Under the pieces are notes generated by a model. That model saw nothing but the letters and a program-made list of their open reading frames with translations. It ran no database searches and was not told the DNA's origin. Source: Chitinophagaceae bacterium (GTDB lineage: Bacteria; Bacteroidota; Bacteroidia; Chitinophagales; Chitinophagaceae). Taken from it: DNA of 14,760 nt. The position numbers and the translations under genes were made by a program. The stretch spans positions 1-14,760 of the forward strand of contig CANHEC010000009.1 of assembly GCA_947459455.1 (NCBI GenBank), read 5' to 3'. Positions 6,128 through 14,472 of the stretch are shown piece by piece; positions within the stretch are counted from its first letter, which is position 1, and every line of letters starts with the position of its first letter.

Positions 6128-8379
6128 ATGAAAAGACTTTACTCACTCAAACTCTGCTGTGCCTTTTTGTTGCTGCTTCCTTCTCTGTTACGTGCACAAG
6201 GGGGCGTTTTGGATGGAACTACATTTGGGGGAGGCGTCTCCGGCCTTAGTGGTTTTCTGTCCGCTACTACAATCACCAGTGGGCAAAAAATTTTGATTGG
6301 TGGCTCATTCAGCAGCCCTAGAAACAATTTCTGCCAATTGAACGCTGATGGCACTTTGGACGTCGGGTTCACTGTGGGCACCAGTGCCAATGGCACTGTC
6401 CGAAGCATAGTAACACAGGCGGATGGTAGAGTTTTGATCGGAGGGTTTTTTACTCAGTACAATGGCATTAACCGTGCAAGAATAGCCAGGCTGAATGCAG
6501 ATGGCACAATCGACAATACTTTCATAATGCTGGTACGGGCCTTGGCGGTAGTGTATTCGGCATAGGTATTCAAGCAGATGGTAGAGTCATTGCTGTTGGG
6601 CAGTTTACCGACTACAATGGAACAACATCCAATCGCATTGTACGCTTGAATGCAGATGGTTCCCTTGATGGAACATTCACTACCAACATTGGTACTGGTG
6701 CAAACAATACAATCAACCGGGTGGCTGTGCTGAGCGACGACAGAATTATCATAGTGGGAGCCTTTACAACTTTCAATGGTGTTTCTTCATCAGGCATCGC
6801 CCGGCTAAATGCAGATGGAACATTGGATGCTACCTTCTCTACAAACATTGGTACTGGCGCTACCGGAGGTACTGTTGAAGCTGTGGCTGTGCAGTCCGAT
6901 GGCAGGATTGTAATTGGAGGTGCTTTTACCGCATTTAATTCTGCCGGTGTCAATCGGGTGGTTCGTCTAAACACCGACGGCACAACCGATGGCACATTTT
7001 CAACCAATATTGGCACCGGTGCCACTGGTACTGTTTTTACAGCCCGGGTACTGTCCAACGGCCGCATTTTGTTGGGAGGAGCATTCACCTTTTTCAATGG
7101 CCTGGCTCGTTCAGGGGTTGTAGGGCTCACCTCTACTGGCACACCCGATGCAGATTTTCTACCGGGTACCGGCGCAAACTCTCAAGTGAATAACTTCGGC
7201 ATTCAGAGCGATGGTAAAATAGTTGTGGGAGGCGCCTTTACCACCTTCAATGGGGCATCTCGCAGCCGCATTGCCCGCCTGTGCGGCGATCTCTCGGTGG
7301 CCGGTGCGCAAACCGCTACTATCACGAGCGTTTCGGCTACCAACCAGTTTGCTCTGGGTAGCACAGAGTGTACCATTTTGGCAAGAGTACTGCCTAATGG
7401 TGCTACGCCTGTGACTGGCAACGTGACAGTGCAAACATTTGTTGACCCCAGCGTTCAATCGTTCAATGGTACCGTGTATGCCCAGCGCCACTTCGAAATA
7501 ACACCGGCCGGCGGCTCTACGGGTCGCGTCACGCTTTATTTCACCCAGGCCGATTTCGATGCTTTTAACGCAGTACCCAATGGGCAGGACTTGCCAACAG
7601 GTCCTTCAGACCTTTCAGGTATCAGCAATATCAGAATCATGAAGTTCGCCGGTAGCAGCACTGGCGGTACCGGCAACCCCGCAGACTACGCTGGCGCCGG
7701 AGAGGTTATCAATCCACTGGATGCCGACATTGTGTGGAATGCCGCCAGCAGCAAGTGGGAGGTAAGTTTCAATGTGGTTGGTTTCAGCGGCTTCTTCCTG
7801 CAAACCAGCACTTTCCTGCTGCCGGTGACGCTGAAGGACTTTACTGCCAAAGCGGTGGGCGACCGTGCCGAACTGCGCTGGGTAACTGCTTCTGAGCAAA
7901 ACAGCAAGCAGTTTGTAGTAGAGCGGAGCCTGAATGGTGCCGATTTTGTAGCCATCGGTCGTGTGAATGCAGCCGGCAATAGCAGCGCCGATCGTTCTTA
8001 CGGCTTCAACGATGACCTGAGCCGCCTGCCGCATAATGGTACCGTTTACTATCGTTTGCAAATGAAAGACGTGGACGGCACAGCCACCTTCAGCCGGGTA
8101 GCTACTGTGAAGTCGGGTAAGGTAAACATTGGTGCATCGCTGCTGGGCAACCCTGTAGGCGGGGTGGCCAAAGTACTCTTCCAAAGCGTGGGCAGCGACC
8201 GCCTTACCATTCGGGTAATCGACAGCCGTGGCCAGGTAGTAATGCAGACCAATCAGCAGATTGCTGCCGGTGCTAACCAATTCAGTCTCAACACGGCTGG
8301 TTTGGCCAAGGGCATCTATGTGCTGGAAATCCAGGGCAATAGCAATGACCGCTCTGTGCTGCGTATGATCAAAGAGTAA
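6128..8379 (+). pseudogene. Secreted delta-60 repeat protein with type IX sorting domain, broken by one frameshift
   Basis: The reading frame opens at ATG 6128 with a signal peptide (LCCAFLLLLPSLLRA, cleavage near residue 23) and delta-60 repeats. It runs out of frame after codon 132 (6521-6523) and would stop at 6563-6565. From AAT at 6526 the next frame continues the repeat pattern (NAGTGLGGSVFGIGIQADGR) without a stop to 8379, so one base appears missing near 6524-6525. Restored, the protein would be about 750 residues: signal peptide, seven delta-60 units, a Bacteroidota extracellular module (about 7285-7810), an FN3-like segment starting LLPVTLKDFTAK, and a C-terminal type IX (Por) sorting domain ending ATG-rich in the KGIYVLEIQG pattern. 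By family knowledge such proteins are exported by Sec and then passed to the cell surface by T9SS. Delta-60 units may form a beta-propeller, but their function is unknown. A TTG at 6646 is internal, not a true start. A sequencing error is as likely as a real mutation. Confidence 0.85.
6263..7281 (+). repeat. Seven tandem delta-60 repeat units
   Basis: Seven units of about 50-54 residues follow the pattern Q-x-D-G-R-(I/V)-x-(I/V)-G-G-x-F-T-x-(F/Y)-N-G, then IARLNADGT-x-D-x-(T)-F. The best-kept units lie at 6700-7280. At DNA level the linker reading AACATTGGTACTGG recurs at 6685 and 6844 (159 bases apart), with a diverged copy at 7006 (162 bases further). This fits duplication by whole units of 53-54 codons. 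The first unit and unit six (7024-7160) are the most diverged. Confidence 0.85.
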
Positions 8380-8405
8380 ACCGCAGTTGCTTACTTACAG
8401 ATCAC

Positions 8406-8441
8406 AAATCCCCGCAGGCCAGCCGCTTGCGGGGATTTTTT
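8406..8441 (+). terminator. Intrinsic terminator of the delta-60 gene
   Basis: AAATCCCCGCA (8406-8416) pairs perfectly with TGCGGGGATTT (8428-8438) around an 11-base loop. The strand ends in a run of six T (8436-8441), giving a GC-rich stem plus U-tract, 27 bases after the stop codon. It isolates the delta-60 gene from purA. The flanking A and T runs also make it usable in the minus direction, but no minus-strand gene approaches it. Confidence 0.9.
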
Positions 8442-8545
8442 GTGCTGGCAGAACTGGTTTTTTGCAGTAAATAGGCCGCCCTGGCAGATGCAAAAAAGCC
8501 CTGTAGTTGCTGTCAAAATAATACAGCAGTCCCTTTTCAACCACC

Positions 8546-8553
8546 TATTTTTG
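8546..8553 (+). promoter_or_regulatory. Candidate -7 element of the purA promoter
   Basis: TATTTTTG is an exact match to the Bacteroidota -7 motif TAnnTTTG and lies 26 bases before the purA ATG, after the terminator at 8406-8441. No clear TTG is found at the expected -33 position, so the match rests on the -7 element and its placement only. Confidence 0.4.
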
Positions 8554-8579
8554 CACCTCAACAGCGGTTTCAACTAATC

Positions 8580-9842
8580 ATGATCGACGTGTTATTGGGC
8601 CTTCAGTGGGGCGACGAAGGCAAGGGTAAAATAGTGGACTATTTTGCACCTCATTACGACATCATCGCCCGTTTTCAGGGTGGCCCTAATGCTGGCCACA
8701 CCCTGTATGTAAATGGCGAAAAAATAGTACTGCACCAAATCCCCTCAGGAGTATTTCACCCACATACCGCCAACTTAATCGGGAACGGCGTGGTGCTGGA
8801 TGCAGTGACACTTCGAAAGGAGTGCGAAGCAGTGGCTCGTTTTGGTGCCGATGTACGTCGCAATATGTTTGTATCCAAGCGTACCCACCTGATCTTGCCC
8901 ACCCACCGGGCCCTGGACAAGGCCAGTGAGATGCAGAAGGGTGAGGGTAAAATTGGATCAACCCTGAAAGGCATTGGACCGGCCTATATGGACAAAACAG
9001 GCCGCAATGGCCTGCGGGTGGGCGATTTGCTCGACAAAAACTTTACTACCAACTATATCAAGCTGCGCCTGAAACACCAGCGCTTGCTCGATAATTTCAA
9101 TTTTACCGAAGACATCAGTAGCTGGGAGGAGGAGTTCTTTGAAGCCATCGAGTTTTTGAGGACGCTCAATATTGTGGACGGCGAATACTGGATCAATGAA
9201 AAGATATCGGCTGGCCAAAAGGTGCTGGCTGAGGGGGCGCAGGGCAGCATGCTCGATATCGACTTTGGTACCTTCCCGTTTGTTACGAGTAGCAATACCG
9301 TAACGGCTGGCGTGCTCAGCGGGCTGGGCGTGGCTCCTTCCAAAATCAAGGATGTGATAGGCGTTACAAAGGCGTATTGCACCCGTGTTGGCGGCGGCCC
9401 TTTCCCTACCGAGCTGCACGATGAGACCGGCGAAGCGCTGCGCAAAGCGGGCAATGAGTTTGGTGCCACCACCGGCAGGCCACGACGCTGTGGCTGGATC
9501 GATCTGGTAGCCCTGAACTACGCCTGCATGATTAATGGTGTGACAAAACTGGTAATGACCAAAGCCGATGTGCTGGACCAATTCAGCCCGCTGCAGGTAT
9601 GTGTAGGCTACAAGGTAAACGGCGAGGAAACCCACCAGGTGCCCTTCCAGATGACCCGGGTAGCCATGGAGCCCGCGCTGCGCCAGTTTGATGGCTGGAA
9701 GACCGACACCAGCGTGTGCAAAACCCCAGCCGAATTGCCAGCCGCTGTGCATGAGTACATCGCTTTCATCAATCAGCAGATTGGGGCGCCCATCTGCTGG
9801 GTGAGCAATGGCCCCGGCCGCGATCAGATAGTGGCCTTATAG
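8580..9842 (+). CDS. purA: Adenylosuccinate synthetase
   Basis: PurA joins IMP and aspartate using GTP to form adenylosuccinate, the first committed step to AMP, in the cytoplasm. The 420-residue protein shows the family motifs: GDEGKGK (11-17) with the catalytic Asp D12, GGPNAGHT (34-41) with catalytic H40, GIGPAYMDK (131-139), LAEGAQGSMLDIDFGT (216-231), PFVTSSN (233-239), TTGRPRRCGW (297-306, the aspartate/IMP region), TKADVL (327-332, guanine recognition, usually TKxD) and the C-terminal SNGPGRDQIV. Length is close to the 432 residues of the E. coli enzyme and nothing is missing. The ATG at 8580 places MIDVLLGLQWGDEGKGK exactly at the usual N-terminus. The acidic protein and pabB follow on the same strand. 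Confidence 0.98.
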   Translation: MIDVLLGLQWGDEGKGKIVDYFAPHYDIIARFQGGPNAGHTLYVNGEKIVLHQIPSGVFHPHTANLIGNGVVLDAVTLRKECEAVARFGADVRRNMFVSKRTHLILPTHRALDKASEMQKGEGKIGSTLKGIGPAYMDKTGRNGLRVGDLLDKNFTTNYIKLRLKHQRLLDNFNFTEDISSWEEEFFEAIEFLRTLNIVDGEYWINEKISAGQKVLAEGAQGSMLDIDFGTFPFVTSSNTVTAGVLSGLGVAPSKIKDVIGVTKAYCTRVGGGPFPTELHDETGEALRKAGNEFGATTGRPRRCGWIDLVALNYACMINGVTKLVMTKADVLDQFSPLQVCVGYKVNGEETHQVPFQMTRVAMEPALRQFDGWKTDTSVCKTPAELPAAVHEYIAFINQQIGAPICWVSNGPGRDQIVAL

Positions 9843-9880
9843 GGCAGGCACACCGTGGATCAGGCCCTTTGCGACAAGCG

Positions 9881-9903
9881 AAAAAAAAGGCAAGGTTTTT
9901 TTT
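9881..9903. other. A8-N7-T8 inverted repeat after purA
   Basis: Eight A (9881-9888), GGCAAGG, then eight T (9896-9903) form a perfect AT-only inverted repeat 39 bases after the purA stop. AGGGC (9841-9845) could also pair with GCCCT (9864-9868) just before it. It may act as a weak terminator after purA or as an AT-rich upstream element for the acidic gene. The stem has no GC pairs, so a strong terminator is unlikely. Confidence 0.3.
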
Positions 9904-9951
9904 GTCAAATAGCGTGGACTCCCAAATTTTACACGTCAAATTTTTTGCAGG

Positions 9952-10365
9952 ATGGCCATCAACGAGGCAATAATCGAAATGGAACAGCAGCACCAACTGG
10001 TGGTGGATGCTGAAGGCAACATAGTGGTAAATGCAGCCAAGAAAAAGGCCGCTGAGGAAGACGAGGACGACGACGATGATGATGCTCCTGAAAAGGGGCG
10101 TGCCGCAAAAGACGGGGAGGATGAAGAAGAGGACGACGATGTAGCCGAAGACGAAGACGATTGGGAAAAAGCTGAGGGCGAAGAAGAGGAAGAGGAATGG
10201 GACCCCGATTTCGAGGAATTTGATCTGCCAAAAGGCGGCGCCAAGAAGGGAGGCAAAAAGGGCGAGGATGAAGAGGAGGATTTCAAGTTTGACGAAGACA
10301 TGAATGAATTCGACGACCTGTTTGGCGATGGGGGAGATGGCTTTGATGATGACGACGATTTTTAA
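9952..10365 (+). CDS. Highly acidic small protein of unknown function
   Basis: I do not recognise this 137-residue protein. About 45 percent of residues are Asp or Glu (62 by my count, against 13 Lys/Arg; net charge near -49). Residues 1-30 look foldable, with a likely helix (INEAIIEMEQQHQ) and a short strand pair (LVVDAEGNIVVN). The rest alternates acidic runs with two Lys/Gly patches (94-103) and a C-terminal Phe/Asp pattern (FDDLFGDGGDGFDDDDDF). There is no signal peptide or membrane segment, so it is probably cytoplasmic and largely disordered. The ATG follows a GCAGG. The gene sits 109 bases after purA and 35 before pabB, which suggests co-transcription with pabB. Acidic proteins can mimic nucleic acids or bind basic partners, as the RNA polymerase delta tail does, but no homology is claimed. 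Codon and reading-frame quality support a real gene. Confidence 0.75.
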   Translation: MAINEAIIEMEQQHQLVVDAEGNIVVNAAKKKAAEEDEDDDDDDAPEKGRAAKDGEDEEEDDDVAEDEDDWEKAEGEEEEEEWDPDFEEFDLPKGGAKKGGKKGEDEEEDFKFDEDMNEFDDLFGDGGDGFDDDDDF

Positions 10366-10400
10366 GCAAGCCGCTTTAGCGAGCTGGCTGCCAACAATAC

Positions 10401-11720
10401 ATGCAGGTTAGCGTCTCTTTTCCGATAACCGATTTCGAAGTACTAAAATCGCAACTGTTGAGCTGGGTAAGCCGGTTCAACAGTTGTTGTTTTTTAGATA
10501 ATCATGGCTACCAGCAAGCCTTGCACCGGCAGGAACTGCTGGTGGCAGCCGGTGAGGTTGCAGCCTGGCATTGGCAGGAGCATCCAGCCAATCCCTGGCA
10601 GGCGTTGGATAAGTTTATAGTCGATCATCGGGGTCAGTGGCTGTTTGGCCATTTGGGGTATGGTTTGCACCAGTTTATAGAAGAACAACTTGCCGATGAA
10701 CCGCTGCCGGCCGATGCATTCGGTCACCTTAGTCTTGTAGCGCCACAATATGTGCTAAGATGTACTGCCACCGAATGTGTCCTGTACGCACCCTCAGCCG
10801 CAGCTGCACAGGATGCATGGCAACAAATTCGTAGCGAACAGCAAACCAATGATGCTGCGCAAACTGGCAGCCGACCGGTGGCGGCAGTTCCGGTGTTATC
10901 CCGTGCGGCGTATCTGCAGGCAATAGCGCAGCTGCGCCGGCATATACGCCGGGGCGATTGCTACGAAATCAATTTTTGTCAGGAGTTTGTAGCCACACAC
11001 GTAAGCGCCGAGGGCCGGAGCCTGTACGAAAGATTGGCTCGTTTGTCGCCCAACCCTTTTTCCTGCTACTACAAGTTGGGGCAGGCGCACCTGGCTTGTG
11101 CCAGCCCCGAGCGGTTCCTTACCCGTACCGGCCAGCAGCTCATTAGCCAGCCCATAAAAGGCACTGCCCGGCGAGTGCTGGACGATGACAAAGCCGATGC
11201 AGACACCAAAGCGGCGCTGCTCGCCAGCAGCAAAGACCGCAGCGAAAATGTGATGGTGGTAGACCTGGTGCGCAATGACCTGGGACGTATTTGCGAACCG
11301 GGCAGTGTGCAGGTAACCGAGCTTTTTGGCGTGTACAGCTACCCGCAGGTGCATCAAATGATTTCCACCATTGAGGGGATTTGTCGGCCCAATCTATCTT
11401 TCAGCAATATCATCCGGGCTACTTTTCCCATGGGCAGCATGACCGGGGCGCCTAAGAAGCGGGTGATGGAGCTGATACAGGCTTACGAGCCCACACCACG
11501 TGGGTTGTTTTCAGGATCAGTGGGTTATATCGCCCCCAATGGCGATTTCGATTTCAATGTGGTGATCCGCAGCATGCGTTATTTCGAAGACAGCCATACG
11601 CTCAGCTTTCATGTAGGCAGCGGTATTACCTACTACAGCCAGCCCGAGCAGGAGTACGAAGAGTGCTTGCTGAAGGCTGCTGCCATTGTGCAGGTGCTGC
11701 AGGCAGGTGCCAGCCATTAA
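10401..11720 (+). CDS. pabB: Aminodeoxychorismate synthase component I (chorismate-binding enzyme)
   Basis: The 439-residue protein belongs to the chorismate-utilising family. PabB converts chorismate and ammonia to 4-amino-4-deoxychorismate for folate synthesis. An N-terminal half with WLFGHLGYGL (80-89) is followed by the catalytic domain: GDCYEINFCQEF (185-196), PIKGTARR (251-258), DLVRNDLGR (288-296), FPMGSMTGAPKKRVMELI (342-359), SGSVGY (371-376), VVIRS (387-391) and GSGITYYSQPEQEYEE (406-421). The Lys in PIKGT (K253) is the diagnostic PabB residue. Anthranilate synthase has PIAGT, so TrpE is unlikely. No glutaminase partner (PabA) or lyase (PabC) is in the window. The ATG at 10401 lies 35 bases after the acidic gene. 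It converges with the lytic transglycosylase gene 39 bases away. Confidence 0.92.
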   Translation: MQVSVSFPITDFEVLKSQLLSWVSRFNSCCFLDNHGYQQALHRQELLVAAGEVAAWHWQEHPANPWQALDKFIVDHRGQWLFGHLGYGLHQFIEEQLADEPLPADAFGHLSLVAPQYVLRCTATECVLYAPSAAAAQDAWQQIRSEQQTNDAAQTGSRPVAAVPVLSRAAYLQAIAQLRRHIRRGDCYEINFCQEFVATHVSAEGRSLYERLARLSPNPFSCYYKLGQAHLACASPERFLTRTGQQLISQPIKGTARRVLDDDKADADTKAALLASSKDRSENVMVVDLVRNDLGRICEPGSVQVTELFGVYSYPQVHQMISTIEGICRPNLSFSNIIRATFPMGSMTGAPKKRVMELIQAYEPTPRGLFSGSVGYIAPNGDFDFNVVIRSMRYFEDSHTLSFHVGSGITYYSQPEQEYEECLLKAAAIVQVLQAGASH

Positions 11721-11759
11721 AATGGAGAGAAAACTTTAGGAAAAGATCGGCGGATGCGA

Positions 11760-12884
11760 TCAATGGCCAGCAGGCGCTGCCGGGCTTTTGCCACCGGCTG
11801 CCGGCTTTTCGGCGGGATAACCTTGTTGCTGGCCGGCACTACGCATCGTGTTGATGACACTTTGGTAAAGGATATTGAAGCGGTTCACCTTGAAAACCTC
11901 CAGCTTATCGTTGGGAAGCCGGAGGGTGTATCCCTTCTCGCTGTTTACCAGCGCATCAAAGCCCGGGTTCAATTGGTTAAAGAGCACGATATCCATATTC
12001 AGCGCAGTGGCCACTACTACCGAGTGGTAGCGCCCCTGCACTTCCGTGGTGTTGGTATTGGCTAGTATTTCGGCGGGTATATTCGTTTGTGCCTGCTGCA
12101 CATGTGCCGCCATATTTTGCTGGTGCTTTGCCCATTCAGCTTTGGTGCTGGTGGTTTGGCCACCCGTGCCTTCCATGATGTAGTGCGTGCCAATGAATTT
12201 TTTAACGTGGTTGCGGCTTTCCTGCGGCAGGTAGTACTGCAGCTGCCAAAAATTACGGCTGTTGGCTTTGCGGATGGCTGCATTCACATTGCCGGGCCCA
12301 CCGTTGTAAGCAGCTATCACCAGCAGCCAGTCGCCCAGTTCATCGTATAGCTCCCGCAGGTAGCGGGCAGCGGCGTGGGTGCTTTTCAGGTAGTCGGTTC
12401 GTTCGTCTATCCGGCTGCTTACCACCAGGCCCATGCGGCGGCCGGTAGCCGGCATAAACTGCCAGGGGCCCACAGCACCGGCCCAGCTAAGGGCGGTGGC
12501 CCGCAGGTTGCTTTCTATTAACGCCAGGTACTTCAGCTCCCGGGGCAGGCCATAGCTGCCCAGCACCCGGTCCATCATGTCAAAATAGGGGCCCGCCCAG
12601 CCTTTCATTTGTTGCAGGTGCTTCTCGTGGCGCTTCAGGTAGTCTTCCACAAAGGGCATCACCTGCGGATTGAGCTGGGTGGCGTATGGTGTAGCCGGGT
12701 TGTAGCCGGCCGGGCCAAACAGGTCTTTGAAACCTTTGTCTTGTAGCGAAGCACTGGCGGCCTGACGGCTGGCGGTATCTGTCTTGTTGCCTTCATCGGG
12801 GCCAATAAAGTGCGCCATAGCAGTACTGCATAGCAGCAGGCCTGCCAGCAAAAATGATATGGAGAAAGAAAGCCGCATGCGCAA
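11760..12884 (-). CDS. Lytic transglycosylase, MltD-like (SLT domain, GH23)
   Basis: This 374-residue exported protein cleaves peptidoglycan glycan strands, leaving 1,6-anhydromuramyl ends. It has a signal peptide (LSFSISFLLAGLLLCSTAMA, cleavage after about residue 24). The Cys there lacks a lipobox, so a soluble periplasmic protein is more likely than a lipoprotein. The SLT domain (about 108-235) contains YLALIESNL with the catalytic Glu E124, then AGAVGPWQFMPATG (135-148) and the AAYNGGPGNV motif (191-200). A C-terminal segment (about 285-332, with LNMDIVLFNQLNPGFD and YTLRLPNDK) resembles a degenerate LysM peptidoglycan-binding module. A Pro/Ala-rich tail ends the protein. The gene starts 11 bases after the gatA stop on the same strand, so the two probably share a transcript. 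No terminator is visible in the 39-base gap to pabB. Confidence 0.92.
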   Translation of the reverse strand: MRMRLSFSISFLLAGLLLCSTAMAHFIGPDEGNKTDTASRQAASASLQDKGFKDLFGPAGYNPATPYATQLNPQVMPFVEDYLKRHEKHLQQMKGWAGPYFDMMDRVLGSYGLPRELKYLALIESNLRATALSWAGAVGPWQFMPATGRRMGLVVSSRIDERTDYLKSTHAAARYLRELYDELGDWLLVIAAYNGGPGNVNAAIRKANSRNFWQLQYYLPQESRNHVKKFIGTHYIMEGTGGQTTSTKAEWAKHQQNMAAHVQQAQTNIPAEILANTNTTEVQGRYHSVVVATALNMDIVLFNQLNPGFDALVNSEKGYTLRLPNDKLEVFKVNRFNILYQSVINTMRSAGQQQGYPAEKPAAGGKSPAAPAGH

Positions 12885-12895
12885 ATAGACAAGTG

Positions 12896-14344
12896 TCAGC
12901 GCCTTGCAAAATGATCTTCGAGGTAGGCGCCGAGCTGGTGCAAAAGTACTTCTTCGCCCCGGTTGGTCAACACTTGCAGGCCAAAGGGCAGGCCGCTGCT
13001 GTGCCGGTACAGCGGTACGGCCAGGGCGGGTACGCCGGTCAGGTTGGCAAATACCGTGAAGATGTCGGCCATATACATGGCAATAGGGTCGGCGGTAGCC
13101 TCGCCCAACCTTGGGGCTACGTGAGGGCTTACCGGCATTATAATGGCATCGAACTCCTTGAAAATCTGTGCAGTAGCATCTACCAGCAGTTGGCGTACCT
13201 GCTGCGCTTTGGTAAAGTAGGCATCGTAGTAGCCCGCACTTAGCACAAAGCTGCCCAGCATAATGCGGCGTTGCACTTCTTTACCAAAACCTTCACTGCG
13301 GTTGCGGCGGTAAAAGGCTGTTAAATCGTCGGGCTGACCGGCCGCCTGGTGCCCATAGCGGATTCCATCGAAGCGCCCCAGGTTGCTACTAGCCTCGGCC
13401 GTGGTCAGCACATAGTAGGTGGGCACAATGTATTCGAGCAGCGGAAACGGCACCGCAGCTACCTTATGGCCTTTGGCCTGCAGCTGTGCCAGCGTTTTTT
13501 CAATGGCAGTTTTGATCTCCGGATCCAGCCCTTCGGTATCCATGGTAGGTGCCAGGTAGGCCAGCCGATAGGCAGAGGCCTTGTCCATGGTTTGCAGGTC
13601 TACCTGGGGTGGCGTCGTGGTATCAGCCGTGCTGTCTTTTCCATCGGGGCCGGCCAGTTGGTTGTAAATGAGGGCCACATCAGCTACCGAATTTGCCAGA
13701 ATGCCAACACAATCAAACGAACTGGCATAGGCAATAAGCCCCCAGCGGCTGATGCGGCCATAGCCGGGCTTCAGGCCGGTTACTCCGCAGTAGTCAGCAG
13801 GCTGCCGCACACTGCCGCCGGTATCGCTACCCAGGCTGGCCATGCAAAGGCCTGCTTGCACAGCTACAGCAGCCCCGCCCGATGAACCACCCGGTACCCG
13901 CTCAGTATCGGCCGCATTGCGCACCGGCCCAAAAGCCGAGTGTTCGTTGGTGCTGCCCATGGCAAATTCGTCGCAGTTGGTGCTACCAATAATGATGGCA
14001 CCGGCCTTTATCAGCCGTTCCACAGCAGTCGCACTGTACACTGCCTGGTAGCCTTTCAGCATATGGCTGGCGGCTGATACCGGGTGCCCCTCGTAGCACA
14101 ATACATCTTTGATGCTCACCAATACGCCATGCAACGGTAGCAAAGCCTGCCCTGCCTGCAAGGCAGCGTCCAGCTGGGCCGCACGGCCACGAGCTTCGGC
14201 TTCAAATACCCCTACCATCGCATTCAGGTGCGGCTGCCGGCTAATGGCCTGCAGGTAATGCTCCACCGCAGCGGCGCAGGTAGTAGTGCCAGCCAGCAAC
14301 TGCTGGTGATAGCCGGCGATATCTTGAAATTGAAAACCTACCAT
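12896..14344 (-). CDS. gatA: Glutamyl-tRNA(Gln)/aspartyl-tRNA(Asn) amidotransferase subunit A
   Basis: GatA is the glutaminase subunit of GatCAB, which amidates misacylated Glu-tRNA(Gln) and/or Asp-tRNA(Asn). The 482-residue length fits the family (about 485). The amidase-signature Ser-cisSer-Lys triad is intact: K79 in VSIKD, S154 in PGGSSGG and nucleophile S178 in GSDTGGSVRQP. NCDEFAMGSTNEHSAFGPV (123-141) and GLKPGYGRISRWG (190-202) are further family blocks and argue for GatA over generic amidases. gatB and gatC are not in the window. The ATG at 14344 gives a normal N-terminus. A strong hairpin (14360-14392) sits 15 bases before this start, and no clear -7/-33 promoter is seen between it and tatA, so expression may depend on read-through from tatA. 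Confidence 0.95.
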   Translation of the reverse strand: MVGFQFQDIAGYHQQLLAGTTTCAAAVEHYLQAISRQPHLNAMVGVFEAEARGRAAQLDAALQAGQALLPLHGVLVSIKDVLCYEGHPVSAASHMLKGYQAVYSATAVERLIKAGAIIIGSTNCDEFAMGSTNEHSAFGPVRNAADTERVPGGSSGGAAVAVQAGLCMASLGSDTGGSVRQPADYCGVTGLKPGYGRISRWGLIAYASSFDCVGILANSVADVALIYNQLAGPDGKDSTADTTTPPQVDLQTMDKASAYRLAYLAPTMDTEGLDPEIKTAIEKTLAQLQAKGHKVAAVPFPLLEYIVPTYYVLTTAEASSNLGRFDGIRYGHQAAGQPDDLTAFYRRNRSEGFGKEVQRRIMLGSFVLSAGYYDAYFTKAQQVRQLLVDATAQIFKEFDAIIMPVSPHVAPRLGEATADPIAMYMADIFTVFANLTGVPALAVPLYRHSSGLPFGLQVLTNRGEEVLLHQLGAYLEDHFARR

Positions 14345-14351
14345 GGGTACA

Positions 14352-14392
14352 AATGAAAAGCAGCTGTAGGTAAAACATTTACATACAGCTGC
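14352..14392 (-). terminator. Strong hairpin with T-tract between tatA and gatA (terminator or attenuator)
   Basis: Read on the minus strand, GCAGCTGTA (14392-14384) pairs perfectly with TACAGCTGC (14368-14360). After a single mismatch, GTAAA (14382-14378) pairs with TTTAC (14374-14370) around a TGT loop. TTTTCATTT follows directly. Fourteen base pairs plus a broken T-tract suit an intrinsic terminator for tatA. Its position, ending 15 bases before the gatA ATG, also allows attenuation or occlusion of gatA translation. Confidence 0.65.
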
Positions 14393-14472
14393 CCTAAAGA
14401 ATGCTAAGTAATGGAGACAAGAGGCTGGTGGCCACAGGCATAGTCAATGCTGCCACGCCCTGCTGCTTTGCA

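Noticed and set aside
6646..8379. Independent gene starting at TTG 6646
   Set aside because: The codons before it (6526-6645) continue the delta-60 pattern in the same frame, and there is no signal peptide. It is the 3' part of the frameshifted gene starting at 6128.
11721..11759. Bidirectional terminator between convergent pabB and the lytic transglycosylase gene
   Set aside because: The 39-base gap contains no inverted repeat or T-tract that would support one.
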